DNA of 64,000 nucleotides from Heloderma charlesbogerti (GCA_026122225.1 JANEZZ010001873.1:930001-994000), one strand, 5' to 3'; positions 11,378 to 24,041 are shown, counted from the first letter of the stretch. Translations and numbers: made by a program. Notes: generated by a model from the sequence alone, not told the origin.

Positions 11378-14300
11378 TAAGACACTTTATATATTGATAC
11401 TGAAGTTTATTTTGGCTCCTTTGATGACCGTTTGATTTTTTTAAATGTACATAAATGGGGAACAAAAAAGTCCCAACCACACACAACCCTCCCCCTGTTC
11501 TGCTTAAGTACCTGTATGCCTATCTGTGCAGTAATAGATTCTCATGTTTAGAAAAGGGTGAAAGAGGCTGTGGAAGCTAATAGAATTAATACTCTGAAGA
11601 AGAATGTAATCCATAGATTGAATTGACTTGTGGGGAAATAGATAACTTATGAAAGCAAAAAAATTAACTCTCTTTCTGGAAAGCCCCAAACTGCTTCTAC
11701 AAAAAGTTGTTTTCCTTGTCCTGGAACTCCTCTATTTATCACAGTCAATATGTGCATATTATTTTGTAAATGCATATTGCAGTGCCTTATTGAGTGAGGC
11801 AAAGTTAATTATAGCCGGGAACATCTTAGTGAACACCCTTGGGCCAATGCTTGGCCAAACATATCTTTTATGAGCCAAAAATAATTGTAACTTCTATTGT
11901 AGTAGAAGGGAAACATTGTCAGAGTTGAAGTATGTGGTTTCTACAATCATAACTAAAATGTACATATTGTGATACATGAAGATTTAGAATCACCAAATAC
12001 CTAACGCCACAATACAAAGTGTCTTGGAAAAATAAAAATAATTCTACGTTTATTTATATAGTTTGATTTCAACAGAAGCTTTTAGTTTTAACTTTTGGAA
12101 AATATTTTCAGAACCTCTCTGATTGCATTGCTAGATAGCTGGCCATATTGGGTTAATTAGAGCATACAAGTTGAAAGCAAATCTTACAGTAAGATTTTCT
12201 TTTTGTGTGTGCTTCTTTCCCCTCTCAAAGACACAACTCATTATTCCAATTATAACTGCGGATGTGTAACTGCATGAGTGTATGTTAACCATTAAAAAAG
12301 TAGATTGCAATAATTAAGCTAGTATGCAATACTGAAATTATGCAGCACAAAGCCAACACTAATTTCATTATGTTTCACATATTTAATAGTAGTTGAAACA
12401 GGTCTCAAATAATGGCAAACCATTTGATAAGGAAGCACTATGTCTTAAGCAGTTTTAAGAGAGTGGAATACTTAATTTCCATAATGGGCCACAGGAGGTA
12501 GGTCACACTCCAGATATCTCTTCTAGTTGATTTCTGCAAGAATTGAGCAAAACAATTATGTTTAGGTAACAAAATGGGTGTGGGGAGTGTCAAAGTAGAT
12601 TGATCTTCAGTTTAATTTAAAAGCAGGATTTGGGCTGCAATCTAGAGAACTACACAACAAATTATGTTCATTCAGTGGGACTTTTTCTGTCGAAGCAATT
12701 CCACATGCTGCATCACAAACTGCTTTTGACCCCTTCCCCTAAATTTTTAGAAGTGGTTTGCTATGATGCAGTGTGTGTGTTTGGTCGGGGGAAGAACAAT
12801 CAGATATCAATTTGTATACTATTATTTCCCCAGACATGGTACCTGAACATCACGTCTTTCCATGGCCGGAATCTGCAGTCTTGCTTCTGGTTTCTCCCTT
12901 GCCAGGCCTTGCTGATGTACTTACCTCTTTTCCTAAAGCTCTTGTTAGCTCCATTCCTTCCATTCCTTATTCTGTTTGACTTCCAGACCTATAACTACAG
13001 TGGCCTCATAATGGTTGCCAGTTCTGTTTCTTAGACCTGGACTATGGTTCTCTTTACTCCACAGTTATGAACTCAGAGATAGACCTAGACCAAATGGTGC
13101 CTCAGTTGAGGAGTGTCTTTGCTGGCCCACTCCATTTGCTTAATTTTTGAACACCTTATTTGTATTGCATTTGTAGCTCATTTCCTGAGTTTGATACATT
13201 ATTGTATGGATCATTTATTCCTGTCATATAAGATGATAAATTTGCATGCATGAATCTGATTGCAATCACTCACATACACTGATTGCAATCACTCGAGCGC
13301 ACACCATTTGTTGAACGGACACTGATGTATTTTTTTCCAACAGACCATTTTAAAAAGAAGTTAACTAACTCCACATTGGTCATGCAGGTCAACGTTGCCA
13401 GCTGTACAAGTGAAAATTAACTGTTTGTTCTATGTATTTCAGCTGTTGAATGGATAGTTGAGTAGGTAGCCCATGATAGGTACTCCCTGAGCCTGTGGTC
13501 CTAGGCAGTTGCATCTCAAATCAGCCCTATTTATTTTATTTTGAGAGCTCCATTGCCTCAAAGTAAATCTCTTGGGGGTCGCATATCAGGGGTAGTGGTA
13601 GTACATGGGGAGGGAAGGATTAACTCTTTCTTCCCCAGCTGCTCCCCCTGAAAATCTTCCCCCCTACATGACAAGTAGGTTTGGAAAAAGTGCAAATGGG
13701 ACCTTTTTAAAAAAAGCCTAATTGCTGTACAAGAGGGATTTTGGGGGGTGGCAGCTGGAGGAGAGGGTTAAACCTCCAACTGCCTCCATGAAAATTTCCC
13801 CTGCATGGTAATTAGAAAACAAAGGTCGAATTTGTGTGATCACAGAAGATGGGGACAGGAAGGTTAACTTCCTTCCCCAGCTGCCACCCCATCTGAGAAT
13901 CACCCCTCTCCCCATATGCAACAATTAGGCTTAGAAAAAAGTATCCCATTAGCACAAATGGAACTAAGCCTAATTACTGTAGGGAGGTGGGATCAAGGAG
14001 GGGAGGCTGTGGACCATATCTAAAGGTCAGTGGTTTCTTACCCCTGCTGTATGGAATGCCACTCTCTTTGGGGTTTCAGTATCTAATCCCTTTCCTCAAG
14101 GACTTGCAGAACCAGGTAGTTTCCATTCTCTCTTGTAAGACCTCCCTCTACATTGAGTCAAGGGTTTTCTTATTCAAATATCAGTCTACTCCTTTTCACA
14201 GAGAGGTGGTCACTCAGATTCTCTGTTACATACAGCGAGACTGAGTCTATTCATATTAGGATTCCTGCACTCTCATTATCAAGCATACTTGTGTTCCAGT

Positions 14301-14697
14301 GCAGTTTTGAATAGCATGGGAAAAATGATGGTTCTCCTTAGCTGGCTAGTTTCCACAAACCAAAAGTAAAGTAGCAAAGATTTCAAACTGATTATTATTT
14401 ACACTAAGAAAACCTTGGTTGTTTCAACTGTGTTGAGTAGAACATGCATATTCTTCTTCACAAGCAGACTGATTACAAACATCATATAATGCGTTTACAA
14501 AGAGGATAAAAGATGTCTCACAGTATCCCATCTTCACGTATAGAATAAAAGGTTTTAATTCTAGTGTAATGCTATTATGCGGCGTTCAAAAAGTCTCTGT
14601 TAAGTGCAGAAGCCTGTAACTGCCCAATATATTTCTCTCTAGGCATATGTTGTAAGAACACATTGCTAGACAGAGTAAACTAAAATTGATACAATCT
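11378..14697. other. 3.3 kb with no recognised feature
   Basis: AT-rich, single-copy-looking sequence in the flank downstream of NEK1. A pair of similar GGG/CCC-rich segments around 13600-13990 looks like decayed internal duplication. No coding exon, tRNA or transposon end recognised. Confidence 0.4.
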
Positions 14698-14707
14698 ATT
14701 GGCTTCA

Positions 14708-16660
14708 GAAGGCAGCAACTAAATCCATCCCAAAGAAAAAGAAATGCAAGAAAGCCAAGTGGCTGTCTGATGAGGCTTTACAAGTAGCTGACGAAAGAAG
14801 GGAAGCGAAAAGCAAGGGAGAAAGGGGAAGATATATCCAACTGAATGCAGAGTTCCAGAGGATAGCAAGGAGAGACAAGAAGGCCTTCTGAAATGAACAA
14901 TGCAAAGAAATCGAGGAAAACAACAGAATGGGAAAGACTAGAGATCTCTTCAAGAAAATTGGAGATATCAAGGGAACGTTTTGTGCAAAGACGGGCATGA
15001 TAAAGGACAAAGAAGGCAGGGACCTAACAGAAGCAGATGAGATTAAGAAGAGGTGGAAAGAATACACAGAAGAACTATGCAGGAAAGATCTGAATGTCCC
15101 TGATAGCCATGATAGTGCGGTCACTGAACTTGAGCCAGACATCCTAGAGAGTGAAGTCAAGTGGGCGTTAGGAAGCAACAACTAGCTTTGTAACAACAAA
15201 GCTAGTGGAGATGACAGTATTCCAGGTGAGCTATTTAAAATCCTAAAAGATGATGCTGTTAAAGTGCTGCATTCAATATGCCAACAAATTTGGAACACTC
15301 AACAGTGGCCACAAGACTGGAAAAGGTCAGTTTATTCCAATTCCAAAAAACGGCAACGCCAAAGAGTGTTCAAACTACCGCACAATTGCGCTCATTTCAC
15401 ATGCCAGCAAGGTAATGCTCAAAATCCTACAAGCTAGGCTTCAGCAGTATGCGAACCGAGAACTACCGGAAGTACAAGCTGGGTTTCGAAGAGGCAGAGG
15501 AACTAGAGATCAAATTGCCAACTTTCGCTGGATCATGGAGAAAGCAAGAGAATTCCAGAAAAATGTCTATTTCTGCTTCATTGACTACGCTAAAGGCTTT
15601 GATTCTGTGGATCACAACGAACTGTGGCAAATTCTTAAAGTGATGAAAGTACCAGACCACCTTACCTGTCTCCTGAGAAACCTGTACGAGGGTCAAGAAG
15701 CAACAGTAAGAACCAGACATGGAACAACTGAGTGGTTCCAAATTGGGAAAGGAGTACGACAAGGCTGCATATTGTCACCCTGCTTATTCAACTTATATGC
15801 AGAGTACATCATGAGAAACGCCGGGTTGGATGAATCACAGGTCGGAATTAAGATTGCTGGGAGAATTATCAACAACCTCCGATATGCAGACGATACCACC
15901 CCAATGGCAGAAAGTGAAGAGGATCTCAAGAGCCTCTTGTTGAGGGTGAAAGAGGAGAGTGCAAAAGCTGGTTTGAAACTCAACATTAAAAAAACGAAGA
16001 TCATGGCATCTGGCCCCATCACTTCCTGGCATATAGAAGGGGAAGAAATGGAAGCAGTGACAGATTTTACTTTCTTGGGCTCCAAGAGCACCGCAGACGG
16101 TGACTGTAGCCATGAAATTAAAAGACGCTTGCTCCTTGGGAGGAAAGCTATGGCCAACCTAGACAGCATAGTAAGAAGCAGAGATATCACTTTGCTGACA
16201 AAGGTCTGCATAATTGAAGCTATGGTTTTCCCCATAGTAATGTATGGCTGTGAGAGCTGGACTATAAGGAAGGCTGAGCGCCGAAGAATCGATGCTTTTG
16301 AACTGTGGTGCTGGAGAAGACTCTTACGAGTCCCCTGGACTGCAAGGAGGTCCAATCAGTCAATCCTAAAGGAAATCAACCCTGAGTGCTCATTGGACGG
16401 TCAGATACTGAAGCTGAAGCTCAAATATTTTGGCCACCTAATGCGAAGAGAAAACTCTCTGGAAAAGACCCTGATGCTGGGAAAGACTGAAGGCAAAAGG
16501 AGAAGGGGACGGCAGAGGATGAGATGGCTAGATAGCATCACCGATGCAATGAATATGAACTTGCGCACACTCCGGGAGAGAGTGGAGGACAGGAAGGCCT
16601 GGCGTGCTATGGTCCACGGTGTCACGAAGAGTCGGACACGACTGAACGACTGAACAACAA
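14708..16660 (+). mobile_element. BovB/RTE LINE, 5' truncated, with target duplication
   Basis: ORF2 sequence of BovB followed by its short tail GACTGAACGACTGAACAACA. A 10-bp direct repeat ATTGGCTTCA lies at 14698-14707 and 16660-16669, marking the insertion. The first part (14708-15250) has an internal stop (near 14890) and a frameshift; the endonuclease is absent. Confidence 0.95.
15250..16653 (+). pseudogene. BovB reverse transcriptase, 467-codon open frame in a truncated copy
   Basis: Very close to ruminant and squamate BovB ORF2 as I know it: YFCFIDYAKGFDSVDHNELW, KGVRQGCILSPCLFNLYAEY, NNLRYADDTTPMAES (catalytic YADD), ASGPITSWHIEGEEMEAV, MYGCESWTIRKAERRRIDAF, GRQRMRWLDSITDAMNM and WRAMVHGVTKSRTRLND before the stop. 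The RT and C-terminal region are open, but without the endonuclease the copy cannot be autonomous. Confidence 0.93.
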
Positions 16661-16669
16661 TTGGCTTCA

Positions 16670-19106
16670 CTTTGCTGCTCTACCAGCATGTGGAACAGAC
16701 CATGAAAGTACAACTGATAGCACCAAGTCAATTTCATTTTGCTTTCCGCTGTACAGAATGAAAATGGCAGAAGAGATGTTGTCTTGTTCTTCATTATTTA
16801 TCCACAGTATACCTAGCTCCCCAAAGAACAATTTAAAATACCATATCACAGGTCTCTGAAACTCTTAGAATTTGAAGTAGATTGTTTTAAATTAAAAATA
16901 GAATTCAATTGTTATAATTCCTTCTGAATATATAACAGATGGGCGGCTAATAAATCAAATAATAATCTGTAATCAATTTTACAAGTTTAGCATTGTTATA
17001 GTTTTACTGAATAATAAATATATCAATCTTATTAACAGCCAAGATTATCGTTGAATGCTTGCCTTGTTTGTTTAGATTCTGGTTTTGGAGTTGTTAAGGT
17101 AGATAATCTAGATTTACCCTTTGCCCTCAATTTTTTCAATCAGAATTTCCAAATTTTGGTAGCAGCTTATGAAGAGGAAGCTGGCTACTGTGCTGAGGGA
17201 GAACAGATACATAGGGGAGTAAGGATTAATTTGGGAGCAATGAGAAATGTAGGAAGTTCTATGAATGGCTAAGTTCCTCCTACCAGCCCTTCTTGCCATC
17301 TTTTCAACCTTTTGCACAAACAGTGCCCCAACCTTTTTAGTTATTTCTCCATATGCATCATCTGAAGAAGGCAGATCACCTTCTGAGGTGTCCAGAACTT
17401 TTTCCCTTCTTGAGATAGGCTGAAATGATTCATTTGAAATGATTCAGTCATTTGTACAGAAAGTGGTCTAACAGGAAAACTGAACTGTGAATTTCCCTTC
17501 TTTCCTTAGGGTAGAAAGGCAGTTAGGAATCGATGAATGGTCGTCCTATATCAAAAGTCAGAAGAGTCTGATATCCGTAGGCAAAGAGTGCTGCCATCTT
17601 CCAGACAGAGATGCAACTTCAGATTTCTGGACCTGTGAAACTCTTAAGAAACAGTTACATTTGCCCTAAAAGCAACATCAGAGTCCAGTGCACGGGGAAA
17701 AACAGTAAGAGTGAATGAGACATCCTCAGGAAACCCTGATATAACTAAGCAGCAAAAGAATCCCAGGGTATGCTGCAAGCATCAGTGGGTGAACCAGATC
17801 CCCCTGAAACAAACCACTGGGTGGAACTGACAGGCTATCATCTCTAGAATAGAAAGGAAATTCACAGTAAGTCATATTTACCATTCTTTACTAGTAAGGA
17901 AACCATCAGAAATTGGATGTCCAAAAGCAATGAATTATTCTTTAGACATTCCGGTCCAGTCCCTCTTATGTGGCACCCATATGCCTATAGCATCAATTGG
18001 AGCATCCTTCTGATGTAGAATGCTTTGTCATGATCCCCACATATATGTCCTGGGAGAGGCCCAAATGATTGCCCATGCTAATAATTTTTAAAGGGGCAAT
18101 ATGGAAAGCAGCAGAAATGGCCTCTTTCTATGGTGTAGAGACCACCTTAATGCATCCTAATACCTATTTCACCAAAGTGAACTTGGGGCCTACTTCCTCA
18201 TTAAAGACTCAATGAAGAATTCCATTGAATCATTTGTGGTGCAAAACAATTGAGTTCTGGCCATGAAAATCTGGAGTGCATTCTTCAAACATCCAGTTTA
18301 TGCTTCTTCTTTTTGGTGTTTTGGCTTTGGGCAAAAAGACTGTAGTACCGTTGTATCCTTGCATAGATAAAAGACTTGATGGAAGGCCTCTTAACTGCCA
18401 AGAATATTAGGGAGGGAATAGCTATAGGAGGATAGCCCAGATCTGGGTTTAGGAACAGATCCTGCAATAGGTAATGTTATTACTGGGAGCCTTCACAGAG
18501 TGCATAATCATTTCAATGATGTCAAAGGGCTAGACTTTCCTAGCCTGTGGGATCTTGCCATGAGTTTGAGCAAGCTAAATAATCAGGAGCAAGATATGGA
18601 GAAGTGCCCTTAGCCAGATTTTAGTCATGGTGTCTATCCACTATTTTCCTTAACCCTGGATCACATGAAGTATCTCACCAATTGTTTATTAATTAGAGAA
18701 GTAATTAGGTTGAGTAAGGAAGTTAAGAATCCTTGTTACAATCTGGTTAATGTGTCTAGTTCCAGTGACCACTGTTTGATCTAGATTTGCCCTGCTGAAC
18801 CAATCAGCTTAGTGTGGGCCCGGCTAAGAATTATACCTCTAAGCTAAGAAAAAAGTGATGTCTCCTTGTAATGTGACAGACTTTGTGCCTTCAGGCACTA
18901 GATATACCTATTGATTACAATGCTAAAAAAAACTCAAGGTGGTAAAAGTAGTGAACCTGGAGTCTTAAGACAGTTGATATTCTGGGGGCCTTTTCCCATT
19001 GGCTAAAGTTTCTTAATGAGACCTGACAAGGCACAAGGCACCATATTCTAAATCCCTTAGGTTTTGCTGCAAGTGGTGCTTCTACCTGTGAAATCTGAAC
19101 ATAATA
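16670..19106. other. 2.4 kb with no recognised feature
   Basis: No family recognised. Isolated short frames, such as 17051-17272, show no known motif. A decayed large retroelement is possible but unsupported. Confidence 0.35.
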
Positions 19107-19236
19107 GGTTTTATCCAGATTTGCATACTTAGAGTAGACCCACTGCAATCAATGGGATTTCAGTTAATCATGACTAATTTAAGTCCCATTGATTTCAATG
19201 CATCTACTCTAAGCACATCTAAATCTGGATCCAACC
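19107..19236. mobile_element. Foldback MITE, about 130 bp
   Basis: Almost wholly palindromic: GGTTTTATCCAGATTTGCAT at the left mirrors ATCTAAATCTGGATCCAACC at the right, and the arms share CTTAGAGTAGA / TCTACTCTAAG and CAATCAATGGGA / TCCCATTGATT. ATAATA flanks both sides (19101-19106 and 19237-19242). Its CAATGGG motif recurs in short remnants near 42785 and 61060-61180. Confidence 0.75.
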
Positions 19237-20458
19237 ATAATATCCTTAGGATTGTGAAAAACCTTTAACAGAAAACAAACCTTTGCTGATTGTTTCAGGG
19301 AATCAAAGAGGGGGCAGAGAAGCAGGAAGGCAGACTACTTGTTGGAGGGTTGTGTATACAAGGGTAATTCCCAGTTCCTTTCTCTGGAGCTGTCTTTTTG
19401 TTTGGGACCATTCCTAGTAGTTCTGGCTTTAATCTATGTGCTGCCTTTGCTATTAAGTAGAACATCTCAACATGGAAAACCTGACCTAGTTTGCTATTAC
19501 AGGCTTAATTTTTTCTGGTAATAGGTCTCCTCTTCCCTCTATGGGAATGGGCTGAGACATCTGGCACAGAAATTCTCTAACATGGATGCCTCTTTCCCTG
19601 GCAGGATTCACCACACTGGTGTCCGGGATGCCAGCTATTATCCTAATACTCCCACCATTCTTCTAAGGATAGCTACTTTCTACTAAATTGACTTGAGTGC
19701 CCGTTTCACTCCAAAATCAATTTCCACTGATGTATTAAGGTTTCTTTTTGAAGCTGGAGATGGAACAGTACTGCATAATACCAGCTCTGCCACTGGGATG
19801 ATCTCAGGCAATCTTCCTTTTTTTGCCAGTGGCCTGGTGGTATGATAGGACTTGAAGTGCCCACAACTATTTAGGCTGGTTGGGACAAGCAGACAAATGA
19901 ATCTGGGGAAGAGGATTTGGGGTACTTTATTATTCTTTGTAGGATCTCCCAGCCTTGTGCCTAACTTCCAGTATGTTTGATTAGCAAATTTCACAGACAC
20001 TAAATGAAAATCAGAATAGAGGAATTCACCACTGATGATTCTGATGATGATGGAAGGGACAAATGAGTGTTCACTGCTTGCTGGGAAACATCCTTCTACC
20101 ATTTTATTTCCAGAGGAAGAAAATATCCTTGGGGGCTGGGTAAAACGGAACACAAAAGAAAGTATATCCCAACAACCTAAACAAAACCAATTGGGGATGT
20201 GTAATGCAATAAAAACAGACAAAAATGTATATATACTATGTACGGTCAGGGCCAGAAATATTGGAACAAGGATAACTGTTTCGGCAGTTGGCCTCTGTAC
20301 ACCACCACATTGAAGTTGAAAGGAAACACACCCAGATGGGAGTGAAGTCAGGACTTTCAGCTGTAATTCAAGGGGTTTGGCAAAAGTGGGGCACTAAACA
20401 TTCAGGAAGTACAGCCAGTGGCATACCCCCCCCCAATCGCTGGTGGCTCATAAGTAAT

Positions 20459-21415
20459 TAGGGATGTACGAAAGTCACTTACCTGTTCGCGGATTATGTT
20501 GATGGGGGGGAGGCATTCCGTCCCTCCCCCTGGAATCCTCGCCGGGGGGGAGGCGCTCCGTTCCTCCCCGCCGGAATCCTCCGCAGCCGGCTGTGCTCCG
20601 CAGCAGCTCTGCGGAGCAGCCGGCCAGGCCCAGCCAAGCCAGAGCTGTCCGCAGCTGGATTTCTGGCCATGGAGGGCTCTGGGTAACTCCCCCCCAAAAT
20701 CTGCGTACACAAATGGCGGTGGCTACAGCCACCGCCATTTGCGTTTCTTATTTTTGCCCTCTTAATCTACGTAAATATTTACGTAGACTATGACGGCGAA
20801 AATAAAGGGGAACGCAAATAGCGTAGCGGACACTATTTACATCCCTTTTTGATTCCCCGTTTTAGCCTACGTAAATATTTACGTAGGCTAAAACGGGGAA
20901 TTAAAAAGGGATGCAAATAGTGTCCACTACGCTATTTGCGTTCCCCTTTATTTTCACCGTCATAGTCTACGTAAATATTTACGTAGATTAAGAGGGCAAA
21001 AATAAGGAACACAAATGGTGGCGGCTGTAGCCACCACCGTTTGCATACGCGGTTTGTTTTTTTAACCCACCTAGCCATGATAGGCTATGTAAATATTTAT
21101 GTAGCCTATCACATTGTGTGTGTGTGTTTTTTTAAACCTAGTCATGATAGGCTACGTAAATCTTTACGTAGCCTATCACGTCTTTTTCTTTCTTTTTTTT
21201 TTACAAGAGTGGAAATGGTGGTGGCAGCAGCCGGTTGGAAGACCAGCCGCTGCAGCTGCCGCCGCCGCCCGGAAGATCCGCCCCAGGTGAGTCTCGTCCC
21301 GGGGGGATCCGCAGGGGGGCAGGGGGGCAGGCTGTTCCGCCATGGAGTTCGGGGGGCCGAATGCACTGGCATTCGGCCTCACTGTGATCCGTGGCGGAAT
21401 TCTCTGCCATCCCTA
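20459..21415. mobile_element. Palindrome-bearing hAT-like element B (giant nested palindrome)
   Basis: Ends TAGGGATGTACGAAAG and TTCTCTGCCATCCCTA, flanked by a perfect 8-bp duplication TAAGTAAT (20451-20458 and 21416-21423). Bases 20701-21052 form one palindrome centred at about 20876/20877 with arms near 176 bp. Each arm contains smaller palindromes: a CGCCATTTGCG-type stem, and ACGTAAATATTTACGT at 20768, 20871 and 20970 approximately. Two more TACGTAAA-type palindromes follow at about 21074-21115 and 21142-21181. No coding capacity. Confidence 0.88.
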
Positions 21416-21567
21416 TAAGTAATGGGAATGAATGGCTGACAAGCCGCTGCATGGCCAGGTTTTTCCTGTTTCCTGGGTACCCCATGACCAAGCAAGCAGA
21501 TAAAAGGCCTGGAGGTGGTTCTGAGTGTTACATTTGCATTTGGTAGCTGTTCATTGGGACTCCCAAC

Positions 21568-22227
21568 ATGAGGTCCAAAGAGGTGTCCATGCGAGTGAAG
21601 GAGGCCATCATTAGGCTGAGGAAACAACATAAACCCATCAGAGAGATAGCAGAAACAGTGGGAGTGGCCAACACAACAGTTTGGAACATCCTGAAAAAGA
21701 AGGAATTAACTGGCAAGCTCAGCAACAGCAAAAGGCCTGGCAGACCATGGAAGACAACTAAAGTGGATGACCGCAGAATGCTGCTCATGGTGAAGAGGAA
21801 CCCTTTCACAACATCTAGCCAGGGCAAGAACGCCCTTGCGGAGGTAGGCATGTCATTGTCAACATCTACAGTCAAGAGACGGCTTTATGAATGTAAATAT
21901 AGAGGCTCCACAACAAGGTGCAAACCATTGGTAACGCTCAAGAACAGAAAGGCCAGATTAGCCTTTGCCAGCAAACACCTAAAAAGGCCTGCCCAGGTCT
22001 GGAATAAGATTCTTTGGACTGATGAGACCAAGGTTAACTTGTGCCAGAATGATGGGAAGAGAAATGTATGGAGAAGGAAAGGAACAGCTCATGATCCAAA
22101 GCATACCACATCATCTGTCAAACATGGTGGAGGCAGTGTGATGGCATGGGCATGTATGGCTGCCAATGGAGCCGGGTCACTGGTGTTTAGTGATGACCTG
22201 ACTGCTGATCAAAGCAGCAGGATGAAT
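21568..22227 (+). pseudogene. Tc1-like transposase, N-terminal part
   Basis: Begins MRSKEVSMRVKEAIIRLRKQ with the helix-turn-helix region (REIAETVGVANTTVWNILKK), then an AT-hook-like KRPGRPWKTT and a second HTH (GMSLSTSTVKRRLYE). The first catalytic Asp is in ILWTDETKVNL, and HGGGSVMAWACMAANGAG follows. The frame then runs into the right inverted repeat, so the second Asp and the Glu of the DDE triad are missing. Non-functional. Confidence 0.93.
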
Positions 22228-22308
22228 GTGGTGTACTTCAGTGTGGTGGTGTACAGAGGCCAACTGCCAAAACAGTTATCCTTGTTCCAATATTTCTGGC
22301 CCTGACTG

Positions 22309-24041
22309 CATATACCAGCTTTTAACCTCAAACATTAAAAAAAAGTTGATTGCATCACTTTTTAAATTTTTGAGCTTATAGAGTTGGTACGCATATCATA
22401 TCTATGTAAATTGATTCTGTCTATTGTTACTACATTATACATCCCAATTTCAGTTTTTTGTTCTTGATGGCTCCTGTACTTGCAGGACTTCCGAGGGTAG
22501 AAAATTCTCCTGGATTATGAGCCCTCTTGCCCTGACCTCTTCAAAAGCCTTTGTGACTGGAAGTCCTCTTGGGATTACATGCTTCATGGCCTCTACTATG
22601 AGACGGCTACTTTGTGATAAAATTCTTTAGCCCTCACCCACCATACAATGACTAGGATTGACAAAACATTCCCCCGTAAAATGTGAGAGCAAACACCTTT
22701 AGAGCAGTTTCTGCTAAGAGAGAAAAATACTTAAGCGTGCAGCTAAAGATCTGTTTTCATGCTACAAAATAGAAACGTGGGGGTGGGAAGATTTTAATCT
22801 CTTCTTTATAGAGCATGGCACAAGCATTAAACCATTTCTGGCTGCCTTTCAAGAATGCTTGAGATGCATGATGCTTCAGTGCCCATCAGGAAGTTTAGGT
22901 CCCCAACTTGTTGGTTCCCTAGTTCATTTTAGATGCTTTGTGACACCTGTGATTTCTGCCTGAAACATTGTGATTCAGTACACTTGTGGTGTCCCCAGAT
23001 TGTTGTTGGCTGTTTCCCACTAACTATTTTCAGTTAGAGCTATCGAAAATAGCACACTTTTATGAACATCCCTGGCAGAAACAATAGTCCAGGCACTGGA
23101 GTGCAATACTGAAAGTAATCCAGGATGATCTCTAGGTATATGTACACTTCTAAGAGAATCTCAGTATCCCTGTGCTACAAAAGCAGATCATATCACAACT
23201 ATAGAGAATGGTAATCCCTTGTGCTAGGATGGTTGTGATACATCAATATTATTTGGGCAGGACAAAGATCAAATACATGTTGGATCTACCATGCTTTGAC
23301 TGGATGAACTCAGATGTAGAATTTTTGGACTTGCAATATCTTTGAAGTATTTTAATTTCATCTGCGTATCTGAGTTTAGGGGAAAGTGTATATAGGAAGA
23401 AAATATTAATAGTTTTGCATCCAGCAAAAATAACCACTTTTGCCTCGGTTTCTGCTCTAGGAACATACCAATGGATTACAGCCATTTTGTGCAATTTGTT
23501 GTGAAGTTGTATATAAAATGATAACTGTTTTCTTCCCTTCTTAGTCTTCCACCCCCACCTCTCCAGAATCAGAGAAATACCTTGAAGACAGAAAAGTACA
23601 AAAGCTGTGCATCTGAATTGTTCATGAAGTCAGATAGCTAGAAATTCAGTATCTTAGATCTCAGCCAAGTATTTTCTGAAACTATGTTTCCACGGGATTC
23701 AGTGTAGTATTTGGATGAGGGTTTGTTCACAGAAATTTATACATAGCTGGCAAACAGGAGCTGAGGTGATTAACTGGTTTCTGGACAGTACCTCTTAAAA
23801 CAGGTGGGCCCACATCATGAATCTTCATGAGGAAAAAAACCTTGCTCATACAAAGCTAACATGGCATGGAGAACATTAGGCTAGGACCATTCTCCTCAAC
23901 AAGTTAAGTTTTCTATCTGCAAGGATTTTTTTCCCCTCAACAGGGAACATTTAGTTATGTGAGCCCATTCCTTCAGTCTGAAGTGGTTCAGCAAGAACAG
24001 GTTTATTTCATCTTGCTGTCTGTGATAACTAGGCCTTAGAG
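22309..24041. other. Mostly unassigned; one open minus-strand frame of unknown origin
   Basis: Minus-strand bases about 22620-22440 read without stop through VEAMKHVIPRGLPVTKAFEE and VRARGLIIQENFLPSEVLQV. I do not recognise the family. Nothing else seen in the stretch. Confidence 0.35.

Larger units (their letters stand above)
20243..22308 (+). mobile_element. Tc1/mariner element D, internally deleted, carrying a nested hAT-like insertion
   Basis: Left inverted end begins CGGTCAGGGCCAGAAATATT after TA (20241-20242); right end finishes AATATTTCTGGCCCTGACTG at 22308, followed by a mutated TA. The left arm is over 215 bp, judged against element E. The right arm is only about 80 bp, because the deletion that removed the transposase C-terminus also removed its inner part. 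Element B lies inside the left arm. Confidence 0.92.

Noticed and set aside
15693..16355. A 220-codon minus-strand open frame
   Set aside because: It is the antisense of the BovB reverse transcriptase frame and has no motif of its own.
19683..20222. A 179-codon minus-strand open frame just left of the Tc1 element
   Set aside because: No recognisable domain, no splice or start context, and no repeat-family match that I know; too weak to call a gene.
20701..21181. Regularly recurring palindromes that could suggest a CRISPR-like array
   Set aside because: Eukaryotic context, unequal spacing, self-complementary spacers and transposon ends; they are parts of one foldback element.
20768..21181. 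TACGTA palindromes as transcription factor sites or a replication origin
   Set aside because: They occur only inside the mobile elements and nowhere near a host promoter; no evidence for binding.
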